From JBMYYR01 sp965243605 (GTDB taxonomy: Bacteria > Bacteroidota > Bacteroidia > Flavobacteriales > CAJXXR01), in assembly GCA_965243605.1 (NCBI GenBank), contig CBDEVQ010000123.1:17684-81683 (forward strand): a DNA stretch of 64,000 nucleotides, read 5' to 3'. Below are positions 8,027-17,309 of the stretch, one piece after another (the first letter of the stretch is position 1; each line of letters begins with the position of its first letter). Made by a program: the position numbers and the translations under genes. Below the pieces are notes generated by a model, which was not told the origin of the DNA, made no database searches, and worked only from the letters and a program-made list of their open reading frames with translations.

Positions 8027-9241
8027 TTAGTGTTTTATTATTTTCTGAGTTCTTACTTGACCACTATTCGTGTTGGTTTTAAGCAAATACATACCATTAT
8101 TTAATGGGGTTAATGGGATGGTGTTTTTTCCAGGTTTTAGATGTCCATGTTGCACCATTTCATTCCCTTGTATTGTATATATAGCGTAGGTTCCATTATT
8201 GGGAGAATCTAAATGAAGTGATAATCTTGCTGGATTTGGATACGCTGCATTTGTCTTCAAAACCTCTTCCTCTTCAAGACCAATAGGTTCGCTACAATCT
8301 TCACTAAAACCAGAAAGACCATCAATATTAAAATACCCCATAGAAGAAGTGGCATTCCAATTATCTATACTATAATCTTTATCGTCTACCTGAATACAGT
8401 ATAAATTGGGGTTATCTAATGTAACCAATCGAATCATATTCAAGTTATTTCCATTGGCTAAATTTAAATCGGATATATTATTTACATGGCAAGAAAATTC
8501 CGTTAAATTAAGGTTTTGAGAAAGGTCTATACTGGTTAATTGATTCTCGTAACTGTCCAATACTTCCAAAGCCGTATTTGCCGAAACATCAATACTCGTT
8601 ATTTGGTTGTGTGAACAATAAAAATGCGTTAGTAAAGTATTACTAGACACATCTATATTGGATAGAAGATTAGACGCACACCCCAATACTTCCAAATTTG
8701 TATTATTAGATACGTCTAAACTGGACAATTGATTTGAATTACACAATATACTTTCCAGCAATGCATTATTGGTAGTATTTATACTGGTAAGTTGATTATC
8801 TATACATCCTAATATTTTCAAATTAATATTATTGGTCAAATCTAAGGTTGTCAATTCATTTTCTGCACATTCAAGCGCTTTTAACCCACTATGGTAAGAT
8901 ACATCTATACTGGTTAATTGATTTATTTTACAATTTAAATGTTCTAATAACACATTGTTAGACAAGTCTAAAGTGGTTAACATATTCGAACTACAGTCTA
9001 AGGTTTTTACATTTGTAAAATCTTCTATTCCTGTTAAATCTACAATGCCTGCAGCGCCTAAGCCTAAACTTGTAATGGTATTAATGTTTGCGGTTAATAC
9101 ACTATCATCCAAAACACCAGAATCGTGTCCAAGATCTATTAAACGCTGTTCAAATCCATCATCGGGTATATAGGTTTTTTGAGCATGTACTGCGGTTACA
9201 AAAAGTAAAGCAACAACCGATAGTTGATGTACCATTTTCAT
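8027..9241 (-). CDS. Secreted leucine-rich-repeat T9SS protein
   Basis: 404 residues. The signal peptide is MKMVHQLSVVALLFVTAVHA; a second ATG two codons in is equally possible. After YIPDDGFEQRLIDLGHD (an opening typical of Bacteroidota LRR proteins), about ten repeats of near 21 residues follow the pattern LTxLDLSxNxxLExLxCxxNQ, an internalin/BspA-like solenoid (about residues 75-290). A T9SS type A domain closes the protein (YPNPARLSLHLD ... GMYLLKT ... TQKIIKH). It probably has an adhesive or binding role at the cell surface; the target is unknown. Confidence 0.88.
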   Translation of the reverse strand: MKMVHQLSVVALLFVTAVHAQKTYIPDDGFEQRLIDLGHDSGVLDDSVLTANINTITSLGLGAAGIVDLTGIEDFTNVKTLDCSSNMLTTLDLSNNVLLEHLNCKINQLTSIDVSYHSGLKALECAENELTTLDLTNNINLKILGCIDNQLTSINTTNNALLESILCNSNQLSSLDVSNNTNLEVLGCASNLLSNIDVSSNTLLTHFYCSHNQITSIDVSANTALEVLDSYENQLTSIDLSQNLNLTEFSCHVNNISDLNLANGNNLNMIRLVTLDNPNLYCIQVDDKDYSIDNWNATSSMGYFNIDGLSGFSEDCSEPIGLEEEEVLKTNAAYPNPARLSLHLDSPNNGTYAIYTIQGNEMVQHGHLKPGKNTIPLTPLNNGMYLLKTNTNSGQVRTQKIIKH

Positions 9242-9497
9242 AATTTAATCTTTTAACATTCGTGAATACATATTACGACATCTAATATAATCCTTTTTTC
9301 AATGCTATTATTCTTATATGATTTAATAACACGCTAAAAACCTGTCAAAAGTAAGACTCCATCATGATAAAAGTCATTACACTACCTCTTAAAAATGACT
9401 ACTTTTAATATAAACAAAAAGAGAATATACGTCGATACTTTCAACGCTATAAAAGAAAAATATATCGGTAAAAAAACAATCTCTTAAAACTAAAATC

Positions 9498-9713
9498 ATG
9501 AAAAACATAAAATTAACCATACAAGGTAACTCTATAAATTGTAAACTTTCTTGTGATAACGAATTGTATTCTGCCGTTCGATTATTTGAAAGCTCTAAAT
9601 ACATTGCACCTAGTGAAAACGATGAGCCCTTTGAACCTTTTTATGTGACTTCTATTTTCGACCTTATTAACATGGTTAAAGCCGTTAAAATTGAATACCA
9701 AAAAAAAGTTTAA
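9498..9713 (+). CDS. Small hypothetical protein
   Basis: 71 residues starting MKNIKLTIQGNSINCKLSC. Composition is soluble, with no signal or membrane segment and no recognisable family. The protein-like codon pattern and upstream spacing favour it over the overlapping antisense frame (9389-9604). It stands alone between a divergent LRR gene and the SRAP gene. Confidence 0.5.
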   Translation: MKNIKLTIQGNSINCKLSCDNELYSAVRLFESSKYIAPSENDEPFEPFYVTSIFDLINMVKAVKIEYQKKV

Positions 9714-9962
9714 AACCGTATGATATATAGGAAACTAAAATATAGCTGCACTCCATAAAGCAATCATACCATCATTTAATATTAAAACATAAATATACAG
9801 ACTCATAAAAGCAAGGAATATACCTTCCTCTCTTATACCACTACCGTTTGTACCTACATATCATCCAATATTGGTCATGTAATCGGTTTATGACATAAAG
9901 TGTCTTAGAGTAAATGGATATTTGTTTTCGTTTATTTTAAGTAACTTTAAATAAAAAGATTA

Positions 9963-10778
9963 ATGTGTGGTAGGTATGTTATAGCATCTAAATACGAACG
10001 CATTCGAATGGCCTTTTCACATCCCATATTAAAAGGTCCCGAATTTGATTCCAACCTCTTTGTTTTACCAGGAGAATACGTTCCTGTGATATCATCTGAC
10101 AATCCCAATGCTATAGAATTAATGCGTTTTGGATTTACACCATCTTGGGGATCTAAAAAGCATTTTACGATAAATGCTCGTGCCGAAGGGGATAAAAATA
10201 AAGCCAATGACCCCAATTATAAAGGAGGATTTGGAATACTTCAAAAACCATTTTTCAAAACCTCAATTCGTCAACGCCGATGTTTAGTTGTTGCCGATGC
10301 CTTTATAGAAGGGCCCGCCAAAGAAAAACTTAAAAAGCCCTATCTTGTATATCCCAGAAATAAGAAACGCCCCTTTACTATGGCTGGCGTTTGGGACGAA
10401 TGGTTAAACCCAGATACAGGGATTTTAGAACATACTTTTGCTATTATTACCTATACATCAAATGATTTAATGCAAAGAATTGGTCATCATAGGTCTCCGG
10501 TTATTATCTCTCCAAATAAACACCGTAAATGGCTAAATACAGAGACACCATTGCATAAAATAACCGCTATGATTAAAACCTTTGACTCTAAACAGTGGAA
10601 TGCCTTCCGTTTAGATCCTGAGCGTGTAAAAACTAAATCTCCAGAGGGTCTGTTGCAAATTTCTGATCCCATTTATAATGAATATATTGAAGTACGAAAA
10701 CCGTATACCCTAGATGAAATAGATAAAGGGTTACACCTTGGTTCTATTGAGCGTAGGCGACACGGCTTTAAAGATTAA
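9963..10778 (+). CDS. SRAP domain protein (SOS response-associated, YedK/HMCES family)
   Basis: 271 residues. Family members form a thiazolidine crosslink with abasic sites in single-stranded DNA through Cys2 after removal of Met1. The start MCGRYV gives Cys2. Other conserved points are visible: Asn71 in INARAEG, Glu116 in the CLVVADAFIEG motif (family CxxPADGFYEW), and His175 in HHRSPVII (family HxRMPVIL). The protein is slightly longer than the usual 220-240 residues. It is monocistronic, and no SOS box could be identified by eye. Confidence 0.9.
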   Translation: MCGRYVIASKYERIRMAFSHPILKGPEFDSNLFVLPGEYVPVISSDNPNAIELMRFGFTPSWGSKKHFTINARAEGDKNKANDPNYKGGFGILQKPFFKTSIRQRRCLVVADAFIEGPAKEKLKKPYLVYPRNKKRPFTMAGVWDEWLNPDTGILEHTFAIITYTSNDLMQRIGHHRSPVIISPNKHRKWLNTETPLHKITAMIKTFDSKQWNAFRLDPERVKTKSPEGLLQISDPIYNEYIEVRKPYTLDEIDKGLHLGSIERRRHGFKD

Positions 10779-10827
10779 ATTGAAAATTGGATTAATGGAC
10801 TTTTAAAGACGATACTGTTCCTATTTA

Positions 10828-10980
10828 TTAGGCATGCTTCCAATTTTTTTCGGGATCCAATTCAATAAACCGAATAAAGTAGTCTAATATTTTACGGTTT
10901 TGGTATAATTCGGTCTTAAATTTTGCATAAAGATCTGATGCTTTCTTAAGCTTTTCCTTAATCTTATTTAACGGTTGCGA
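10828..10980 (-). pseudogene. Remnant of a coding sequence without start
   Basis: About 50 codons are open on the minus strand, ending TAA at 10828-10830 and preceded by an in-frame TAG with no start codon. The peptide (KIKEKLKKASDLYAKFKTE ... FIRFIELDPEKNWKHA) has helical, protein-like composition. It looks like the tail of a decayed gene; the family is not recognised. The rest of 10779-11124 shows no gene. Confidence 0.3.
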
Positions 10981-11124
10981 CTAGTACTTGTAATAATAAC
11001 GAGCCCATAAACCTAAGGTTTATATTTTATATAGCATTTACCAAAACTCAGTTCAGATTTAATGAAATTCCCAATCCCTAATTAATCATTTTTTTATACA
11101 TTAGAGATTAAACTCCCCACAACG

Positions 11125-11379
11125 ATGTATTGTCAGATAAACGACCCTAAAAACATAAAAGCCCTAATGTTACGCATAGGAAAAGAGAAATTAATTCCAG
11201 CGTTTGAAACACAAATAGGTATTCCCTGGAAAGACGCCAAACTCACTAATTTTTATGCTTGTGGACTTGGGTACAAAGACAATAAAGGTGTTTTATATTA
11301 CCTTGATGGAAAACACAAGTATGGTTCATTAGTAATAGAATGTCCTATTGAGTATATTCTAGAAGTACGAAATTTATAA
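11125..11379 (+). CDS. Small hypothetical protein
   Basis: 84 residues, MYCQINDPKNIKALMLRIGK onward; soluble, no signal peptide. The middle (NFYACGLGYKDNKGVLYYLDG) suggests a small beta domain. No family recognised. It lies 104 bases upstream of another small unknown gene in the same direction. Confidence 0.5.
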   Translation: MYCQINDPKNIKALMLRIGKEKLIPAFETQIGIPWKDAKLTNFYACGLGYKDNKGVLYYLDGKHKYGSLVIECPIEYILEVRNL

Positions 11380-11483
11380 GGCAATACGCTTAAAATTAAA
11401 CAAAACTACTGTTACACCTTAATTTTACTAAAGTTGTAAAATTCTAAATTAAAATCTATCTTAAGGGTTTAAATCACTGCCGT

Positions 11484-11888
11484 ATGAAAAGTAAAAAGGA
11501 GCTCGACCAATTAATAAAGAATCAAGAAGTATTCATACACCAAAGCATACAACAAGAATATACTTCAACCCCAAATAACACGAATGCATTACCACCAATT
11601 ATTCATCAGGCCATTATACAAAAAGCCGAATTAATAAATGAATTAAACACCAATACTAAAATAGCGGAATTAACAGCCTATGAGGTAGATTTAAACGCTA
11701 AAACCATTAACTCATTTTTAAGGCTAGAAGGAATTACACATGGGGCTGTAATTTATCATTTTATAAAGAAAGATTCGTTTTTCAGAGATATTTCGAGCAA
11801 AGTGGCTTATGGATCTTATAAAACGTTAAATATGAATATGGACTTCCTTAAGCTAATACAACAAAAGTTTAAAGAAAAAGGATACTAA
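11484..11888 (+). CDS. Hypothetical protein
   Basis: 134 residues with a lysine-rich start (MKSKKELDQLIKNQEVFIHQ) and mostly helical composition; no signal peptide or membrane segment. I recognise no domain. It may be co-transcribed with the gene at 11125-11379. Confidence 0.5.
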   Translation: MKSKKELDQLIKNQEVFIHQSIQQEYTSTPNNTNALPPIIHQAIIQKAELINELNTNTKIAELTAYEVDLNAKTINSFLRLEGITHGAVIYHFIKKDSFFRDISSKVAYGSYKTLNMNMDFLKLIQQKFKEKGY

Positions 11889-12262
11889 ACAAAATAAAAA
11901 CCTTCTTTTTAAAAATCAACACCCAAATACACACACAACAATACCTTTTTACAACAAAAACACATCTCAAATACGTTAATACACTATCAATCAATAATAA
12001 ACACATTGTTTTTTTTCAGTGTTTTTATGTGAATTTTAGAAAAATATTGTATATTAACGGTATAATACATTTATGTATTAACCTTAGGATGGAGTTTATA
12101 TCGGCTAAACTTTATATAATTCTAAACTGTAAAATAGCTATTTCGATTTGTTTGTCTGCTTACAGCTAAATTTTACATTTTAAAACGAAAATAGAAATTC
12201 ATTAGTATTACCAACCAATATAATGTAATACTGATTTCACATTAAATTCTTCCTAAAAAAAG
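11889..12262. other. Intergenic, AT-rich
   Basis: About 370 bases with no coherent frame on either strand and no stable hairpin before the palindrome at 12263. I see nothing specific in it. Confidence 0.5.
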
Positions 12263-12294
12263 AAGGCTTCACAACTATATAGTTGTGAAGCCTT
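12263..12294. terminator. 32-bp perfect palindrome, bidirectional terminator
   Basis: Arms AAGGCTTCACAACTAT and ATAGTTGTGAAGCCTT are perfectly complementary, with A-rich left and T-rich right flanks. It lies 22 bases beyond the stop of the minus-strand gene at 12317-12634. Confidence 0.8.
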
Positions 12295-12316
12295 TTCAAT
12301 TAAAATACGATAGGAT

Positions 12317-12634
12317 CTAAAAATTTATGGTAATAACAACACTACCTAAAACCCCACCAAGTATGGTGGCGCCTAAATCTTTAGATTCATTTGTACCATT
12401 CCGTAATAATTCATCATAAATTAATTCTTTTGCAATACCAGCAACGGCTGTTACTCCACAACCAACTAAAATGGCTTTATTCTTTCCTAATTTCTCTTCA
12501 AATAGACTTGTGGTGGTTGATCCGATCATATATCCAAAAGAAAAGTGAGCCACTTTATCTAAAGATATATCTTGTCCTAAACTTGAAAATACAAGCATGA
12601 GGCTAATGAGCATTGTATAAATAGCTTTCTTCAT
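12317..12634 (-). CDS. Small secreted/membrane protein, YfiM/DUF2279-like
   Basis: 105 residues. The signal peptide (MKKAIYTMLISLMLVFSSLG) is followed by DKVAHFSFGYMIG, a glycine-rich hydrophobic segment and KDLGATILGGVLGSVV. The order DKxxHF...KE...D...G resembles the small YfiM/DUF2279 proteins, though the assignment rests on motif memory only. Function unknown. It ends in a strong palindromic terminator. Confidence 0.55.
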   Translation of the reverse strand: MKKAIYTMLISLMLVFSSLGQDISLDKVAHFSFGYMIGSTTTSLFEEKLGKNKAILVGCGVTAVAGIAKELIYDELLRNGTNESKDLGATILGGVLGSVVITINF

Positions 12635-13130
12635 AGTTTATTATTGTTTTGGGGTTAACAATGTTGTGTATATCCTACAATAATAGAATATGGTTGGATA
12701 TAAAATTGGGGAAAAGGTGTTGTAAATACATTCGGATGAACGGTGGATTTGTGACACAAATCTATACTTGGGGCAATAGATTTATTTACATTAACGACCT
12801 TATGTAAAGATACACTAATAAATATTTTTCTTAAAAAAAACATCAATCAAAATAATCACACTAATCTGATTTACAATCAACTACAGCGAAACTCAATAAA
12901 ACATCAGTAAATACAGGGTGTACCAAGAATATAAGACACAATAATTTAAATCAACTAAAAACAATAGTTAAAATCAATACTTAATTTTCCATGTGTTCGG
13001 CAATAAAATATATTAAAATTGAATGTTAATTCTGCTTAGCTCTTTGTATATTTAAGTAAAATGATCATAACCACCATATTAGTCCTCTTCGATTTAGTTA
13101 TATAAAATTAACCGATTAACCCCACGCGTT
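12635..13130. other. Intergenic between divergent genes
   Basis: About 500 bases between divergently transcribed genes. A 63-codon minus-strand frame (12655-12846) has no protein-like features. TATATTTA at about 13047-13054, one base from the -7 consensus, may serve the downstream T9SS gene. Confidence 0.35.
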
Positions 13131-14351
13131 ATGAAAAAATTTTTACTAACTCTGTTTTGTCTATTTACATGGATAAACACCGAGGCTCAGGTGACCGAAT
13201 TATTTACATTACCTGGAGACACCACTCTTGTGGTAAACACAATAGGATCTAATCCTACAGAACTAACCAATTACCCCAGCCCTACATGTGGGAGCTGGTC
13301 TTTAATTAATAAGCGGATCTTTTCCTTTGAAGGAGACGATAAATTTTGGACCATCCAAACCGAAGATATTGATTACGATACCTACCTTTATCTCTATGAA
13401 AAGGTTAATGACACAACTTTTATTCATTTAACTTGTAATGATGATGATTTTACGCTTGCTCAATCTTTAGCCTCTAAAGTGTCCTGGACTGCTCAGGTAG
13501 GGAAAGAATATCATGTTATTTTAGGTGGTTTTTTTGATGATGCAGGTGTAACAGATTTACATTTTTTTCCGATAGAATTTTGCGCTATTAACTCTACTCG
13601 AAATACTTTTGAGTGGATAAACCGTGTTGAACTAGGTGGAGATATAGACAATACATCTGGTAAAAACAATCCGAGATATCAGGATTTCACTGGACAATTA
13701 TTAACTGTAGATACCAGTGATATTGTATCTGTTGCCTTAACACCTGGATACAGAAGACGTGTTTACCGTGAATATTGGCGTATTTGGGTAGACTGGAACT
13801 TTGATGGTGACTTTGATGATTTAGGAGAAAAGGTTTTTGAAAAAAACGGAAAGAATGTACAAACTGGTTCTTTTGTTGTACCCGTTTATGTAAACTCAAG
13901 CACGTTAAGAATGCGTGTTGCTATGCGTTGGAAACGTTACCCACCAAGTTGTGGAAGTTATGCCAATGGAGAAATTGACGATTACAGTATTAAAGTTAAT
14001 GGTGCTCAAACTTTATTTGAAGAAGAAGAAGAAGGACCTGGAGAACCAGAAGACAATTTCATTACCCGTTTAAGTGAATCACCATCATCTGATGACCACT
14101 ATGAATTCGCTGAAATATATCCCAATCCTGTTATTGATGAAGATGTCATTTCTGGGTATTTACGTGTTGAAAAAACAGGTGTTAAAAACATCTATATTTT
14201 TAATGCCCTTGGACAAGTTGTTAAAACATCTTCTGTAGATTGTAACGAAGAAGAAACCCGTTTCGAAATATCTACTCAAGGGTTAGATAAAGGAATCTAT
14301 TTTATTTCATTAGAATCTAAACAAGAGGCTGCCAAAGTAATTATTCAATAA
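13131..14351 (+). CDS. GEVED-domain secreted T9SS protein
   Basis: 406 residues with signal peptide MKKFLLTLFCLFTWINTEAQ. Residues about 25-145 form an N-terminal beta domain. Residues about 147-285 are a GEVED domain: WRIWVDWNFDGDFDDLGEKV, then LRMRVAMRW and YANGEIDDYSIKVNG. An acidic linker (FEEEEEGPGEPED) leads to a T9SS type A sorting domain (YPNPVIDEDVISG ... GIYFISLES ... KVIIQ). The GEVED fold is common in secreted Bacteroidota hydrolases and adhesins; no catalytic domain is seen here. A strong hairpin terminator follows at 14393. Confidence 0.88.
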   Translation: MKKFLLTLFCLFTWINTEAQVTELFTLPGDTTLVVNTIGSNPTELTNYPSPTCGSWSLINKRIFSFEGDDKFWTIQTEDIDYDTYLYLYEKVNDTTFIHLTCNDDDFTLAQSLASKVSWTAQVGKEYHVILGGFFDDAGVTDLHFFPIEFCAINSTRNTFEWINRVELGGDIDNTSGKNNPRYQDFTGQLLTVDTSDIVSVALTPGYRRRVYREYWRIWVDWNFDGDFDDLGEKVFEKNGKNVQTGSFVVPVYVNSSTLRMRVAMRWKRYPPSCGSYANGEIDDYSIKVNGAQTLFEEEEEGPGEPEDNFITRLSESPSSDDHYEFAEIYPNPVIDEDVISGYLRVEKTGVKNIYIFNALGQVVKTSSVDCNEEETRFEISTQGLDKGIYFISLESKQEAAKVIIQ

Positions 14352-14392
14352 TTTATAAACGTTTAAGCCAATACTATCCTTAAGCAAAATTC

Positions 14393-14422
14393 AAAAACAC
14401 CATGAATATTCATGGTGTTTTT
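14393..14422 (+). terminator. Intrinsic terminator
   Basis: Perfect palindrome AAAAACACCATGAAT/ATTCATGGTGTTTTT, ending in T residues, 42 bases after the GEVED gene. Confidence 0.8.
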
Positions 14423-14612
14423 GTCGTTTCACCCTACAACTATACAGATATGTAAGCCTTTATTAATCTTACTTAAAAACAAAAAAAATTATAATAAATA
14501 TCTTCGTTCGCAAACTCTATAATTCGATCATTAAAACATCATCTAAAAAGAAGTCTTTATTTCGTTTCATATTTTAAAAAAATACAATAATATTGCCCTA
14601 AAATATAATAAT

Positions 14613-15164
14613 ATGTTCATCCGAATTCTTCTTCTTTTTATTGTCTTAACATCTTATACAAACTACGGACAAGACCTTACTAAGCTTGATAAAAAATACC
14701 ACGTAGAAATCCAATTTGGGCATGCTCAAATTATGAATACAGATATTTCATCTACTAAGGGAATTGCATCTAGTTTTGTGAGTTCAGATGGAGGTATACG
14801 CGCGTTTACAACAACAATAAATCGTAAAATATCGAACTATACTGTTGGATTAGGGATTGGGACTATCGCGTCTCTAAATTATCCTGTACAGGGTTTACCC
14901 ATCATATTGCAAGCTAAATATTGGATTCCTTCTTTATCTCGTTTTTATGTAGGTTTAGAATACGGACATGGAGTTGAAATAGGATCTATACAAGCGAGTG
15001 CTGTTAAATCTGGAGAATTAAATATTGGTAAATTATTTTTATTAGGTAAAGTAAATTTACTCGCTGAGCTCAACCTAAAACGATCATCATTTAATAAATA
15101 CAATTTAAATCATCTTACATATAAATTTACAAGTCTAGGAATATCACTTGGCGTTTTACTTTAA
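14613..15164 (+). CDS. Outer-membrane beta-barrel protein
   Basis: 183 residues. A signal peptide (MFIRILLLFIVLTSYTNYG) is followed by amphipathic strands such as YTVGLGIGTIASLNY and RFYVGLEYGHGVEIG, ending FTSLGISLGVLL, typical of small outer-membrane barrels. No specific family is recognised. The gene is monocistronic with a hairpin at 15173-15203. Confidence 0.6.
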   Translation: MFIRILLLFIVLTSYTNYGQDLTKLDKKYHVEIQFGHAQIMNTDISSTKGIASSFVSSDGGIRAFTTTINRKISNYTVGLGIGTIASLNYPVQGLPIILQAKYWIPSLSRFYVGLEYGHGVEIGSIQASAVKSGELNIGKLFLLGKVNLLAELNLKRSSFNKYNLNHLTYKFTSLGISLGVLL

Positions 15165-15172
15165 AATAAAAC

Positions 15173-15203
15173 GCTCCTTTTAAATCAATAGTTTAAAAGG
15201 AGC
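15173..15203. terminator. Bidirectional terminator
   Basis: Arms GCTCCTTTTAAA and TTTAAAAGGAGC with a 7-base loop lie between the convergent genes ending at 15164 and 15246. Confidence 0.7.
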
Positions 15204-15245
15204 ATTCGTATTGTTGTTTTTGTTTTATTGTATAGTTACAATATT

Positions 15246-16712
15246 TTAGTGTACTATTTTAAGCGTTTCCATTGTATTTCCAACTTCACATTCTAAATAA
15301 TACATCCCTTTAGGTAAATGCTTAATATCAATTTGATAATTAGACCCTGAATTTGTAATAGAGTTCGTCATCACTCGACGTCCTAAATTATCATAAAGTG
15401 TAAATGTTGCTTTTGCCTTGTGGTTTACAGTTAACTCAATAGATTCAATGGCTAGATTATTTACCAATGTAAATACAGTTTCAGATAACGTTTCGTCTTC
15501 ACTAGCTTGCTTATAATACGGAGGTGTACTATTGTTACGAGCCTTCCAGAATAAATCTCCAATATCGCTAAAAATAATAGCTTCGTGGTAATTTGAATTT
15601 GTAATTAAATATCCACCGTCATACTCTGCAGCAATTGCTGGTGATCCAAGTTGGAATCCATTCGACCAGCTATTTACTTCATGAAATACACCAGGATTAA
15701 TCTTAGATCCATCAAATTTATGCTCAGATAATAATACATTATCTCCTAATCCACCAGGAATAGATGCACAAGAACCATCACTATTAGATGCCCAAGCAAT
15801 CATTACTAAATCTCTTTCGTAAGTAACAACTGGCTTATGGTTCTCACAGTCTTCCACATTTAAATTTACATGAGAGTGATACATGACTCCACCCATGTTA
15901 AAGAATCCAATAATATCATCACCTCCAGATACGTCACTATGTTCCGCAACAACGGTAAAGTTATCTAAAGAACCAGTACCAAAATTGGCATTACGATCTG
16001 CAGCTACCCTCGGAAAATCGAAAACCTTAGGAGAATTTGGTGCTTGTGTCCAAGATCCAGTAATAACTGCTGATCCTCCACCTAACGCCCAGAAATCATA
16101 CTTTTCAATTCTAATATTTCCTCCACCTACAATGTAAGTAATTACAATTTCATCAGAATTGTCTAACAATACAACATCAGGCTTAGACGCTGAAGTAGCA
16201 ATTAATACAGCTGGTCCTAAAGTGACACCCGTTCCAAATCGACGTGCATATACACTTCCTCCACTTTCATAACATAATACTCCATAACCACTACTATTCC
16301 AATCTATGTTTGGATAAGATCCACCTGCTACTGGAGTAGTTGATGAATAATTATAGTTAATTGGAGAAATAGATGTTAAATAATAATCATCCATATAAAT
16401 ATCTCCACCGTTTTCGTAGGCTACAAAAACAAGATCTGCATTATGATAATAAGCTACATCAGGATCTGACCCTGGATAAGTAGAAACATCATCAACTGTT
16501 CCTGTTCCGTCTAACCATTTAATGGTATAATTCCCCGTTCCATCGTCAAATACAGACGCGTAAATATCTTGATTCGGTGCAATGGCTAATCCCGTATTAA
16601 AAGCGGTTGCATGAATCCAACTTGATGGCTGCATAGATGGCATAATTTGGGCTACTGCTGACATAGACCCAGCCAATACTAATGCTGAGATAAATAAATT
16701 TGTTTTGTTCAT
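15246..16712 (-). CDS. Secreted T9SS protein of unknown function
   Basis: 488 residues from the ATG at 16712, which begins the signal peptide MNKTNLFISALVLAGSMSAVA. A second in-frame ATG at 16745 starts a near-duplicate of the same codons (MNKTNYL, then MNKTNLF), so the 5' end contains a 33-base tandem duplication; the inner start gives a normal signal peptide. The body is beta-rich with repeated phrases such as ADLVFVAYENGGDIY and YGVLCYESGGSVYARRF, suggesting a propeller-like or repeat fold. A T9SS type A domain closes it (FTLYDNLGRRVMTN ... GMYYLECEV ... LKIVH). Exported; ligand or substrate unknown. Confidence 0.8.
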   Translation of the reverse strand: MNKTNLFISALVLAGSMSAVAQIMPSMQPSSWIHATAFNTGLAIAPNQDIYASVFDDGTGNYTIKWLDGTGTVDDVSTYPGSDPDVAYYHNADLVFVAYENGGDIYMDDYYLTSISPINYNYSSTTPVAGGSYPNIDWNSSGYGVLCYESGGSVYARRFGTGVTLGPAVLIATSASKPDVVLLDNSDEIVITYIVGGGNIRIEKYDFWALGGGSAVITGSWTQAPNSPKVFDFPRVAADRNANFGTGSLDNFTVVAEHSDVSGGDDIIGFFNMGGVMYHSHVNLNVEDCENHKPVVTYERDLVMIAWASNSDGSCASIPGGLGDNVLLSEHKFDGSKINPGVFHEVNSWSNGFQLGSPAIAAEYDGGYLITNSNYHEAIIFSDIGDLFWKARNNSTPPYYKQASEDETLSETVFTLVNNLAIESIELTVNHKAKATFTLYDNLGRRVMTNSITNSGSNYQIDIKHLPKGMYYLECEVGNTMETLKIVH

Positions 16713-16745
16713 AATAATGTACGTTAAATAATTTGTTTTGTTCAT

Positions 16746-17309
16746 TATCTAATAATGTCTAAAACATCGTACAACACCCTTAAAAAAGAAGAATAAGGCG
16801 ATACACAATTACAAAATGTACTATGGATACATTTCAAATGTTTTTAAACGAAAGGTATTACGTTCAAAGGTGGGGTAAAATCGATAACTGTATCAGTTTC
16901 AGTTCGAATATAGTATATTTTTTATTAATATTACCTTTTGTTATATGTTATTTAATTGTAAACCCGTCATATATTTTTATTATTTCCAACAAAAATAAGA
17001 CCTCAGCTCTTTAAAAAAAATATTGAAAAAGAGATTGATCATAATAACTTAACATCTAAAAATTTATATTTTTGATATATATGTAATAGGACTCAAAAAC
17101 AATTCCTTTACATAAAAAAAAGTCTGATACTTTTGTACCAGACTTCCATCTAAAAAAGGGAGATTTCCTTTAACATAATTCACATTATATAATTATTAAA
17201 ACTTGAGAGACATAAACTTACAATTATATTCATTGAAATTCATACATTTTCTATCAACCACCATCTAACACTATTCAATCTAATTAAATCTTCGTTAAAC
17301 CGATATATT
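16746..17309. other. Intergenic; only a doubtful 63-codon frame
   Basis: The plus-strand frame 16823-17014 has one hydrophobic stretch but otherwise AT-driven composition, and I do not call it. The stretch holds one minus-strand hairpin terminator at 17120-17145 with no annotated gene feeding it. Confidence 0.4.
17120..17145 (-). terminator. Orphan minus-strand terminator
   Basis: Stem AAGTCTGATAC/GTACCAGACTT (one mismatch) with a TTTT loop is followed on the minus strand by eight T residues. No minus-strand gene lies upstream of it within the intergenic space, so it may end an unannotated small transcript. Confidence 0.55.

Noticed and set aside
9389..9604. 71-codon minus-strand frame overlapping the small gene at 9498
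   Set aside because: The plus-strand frame has a better start and more protein-like composition; this one is its shadow.
12655..12846. 63-codon minus-strand frame in the 12.6-13.1 kb gap
   Set aside because: No signal peptide, no domain, and no terminator of its own; it is likely chance.
14505..14560. Third copy of the sRNA-like element (GTTCGCAAACTC)
   Set aside because: Only a short box matches; the TTTTTGATACACA box and the terminator hairpin are missing.
16823..17014. 63-codon frame with one hydrophobic stretch
   Set aside because: AT-rich sequence easily gives such frames; there is no promoter match or recognisable family.
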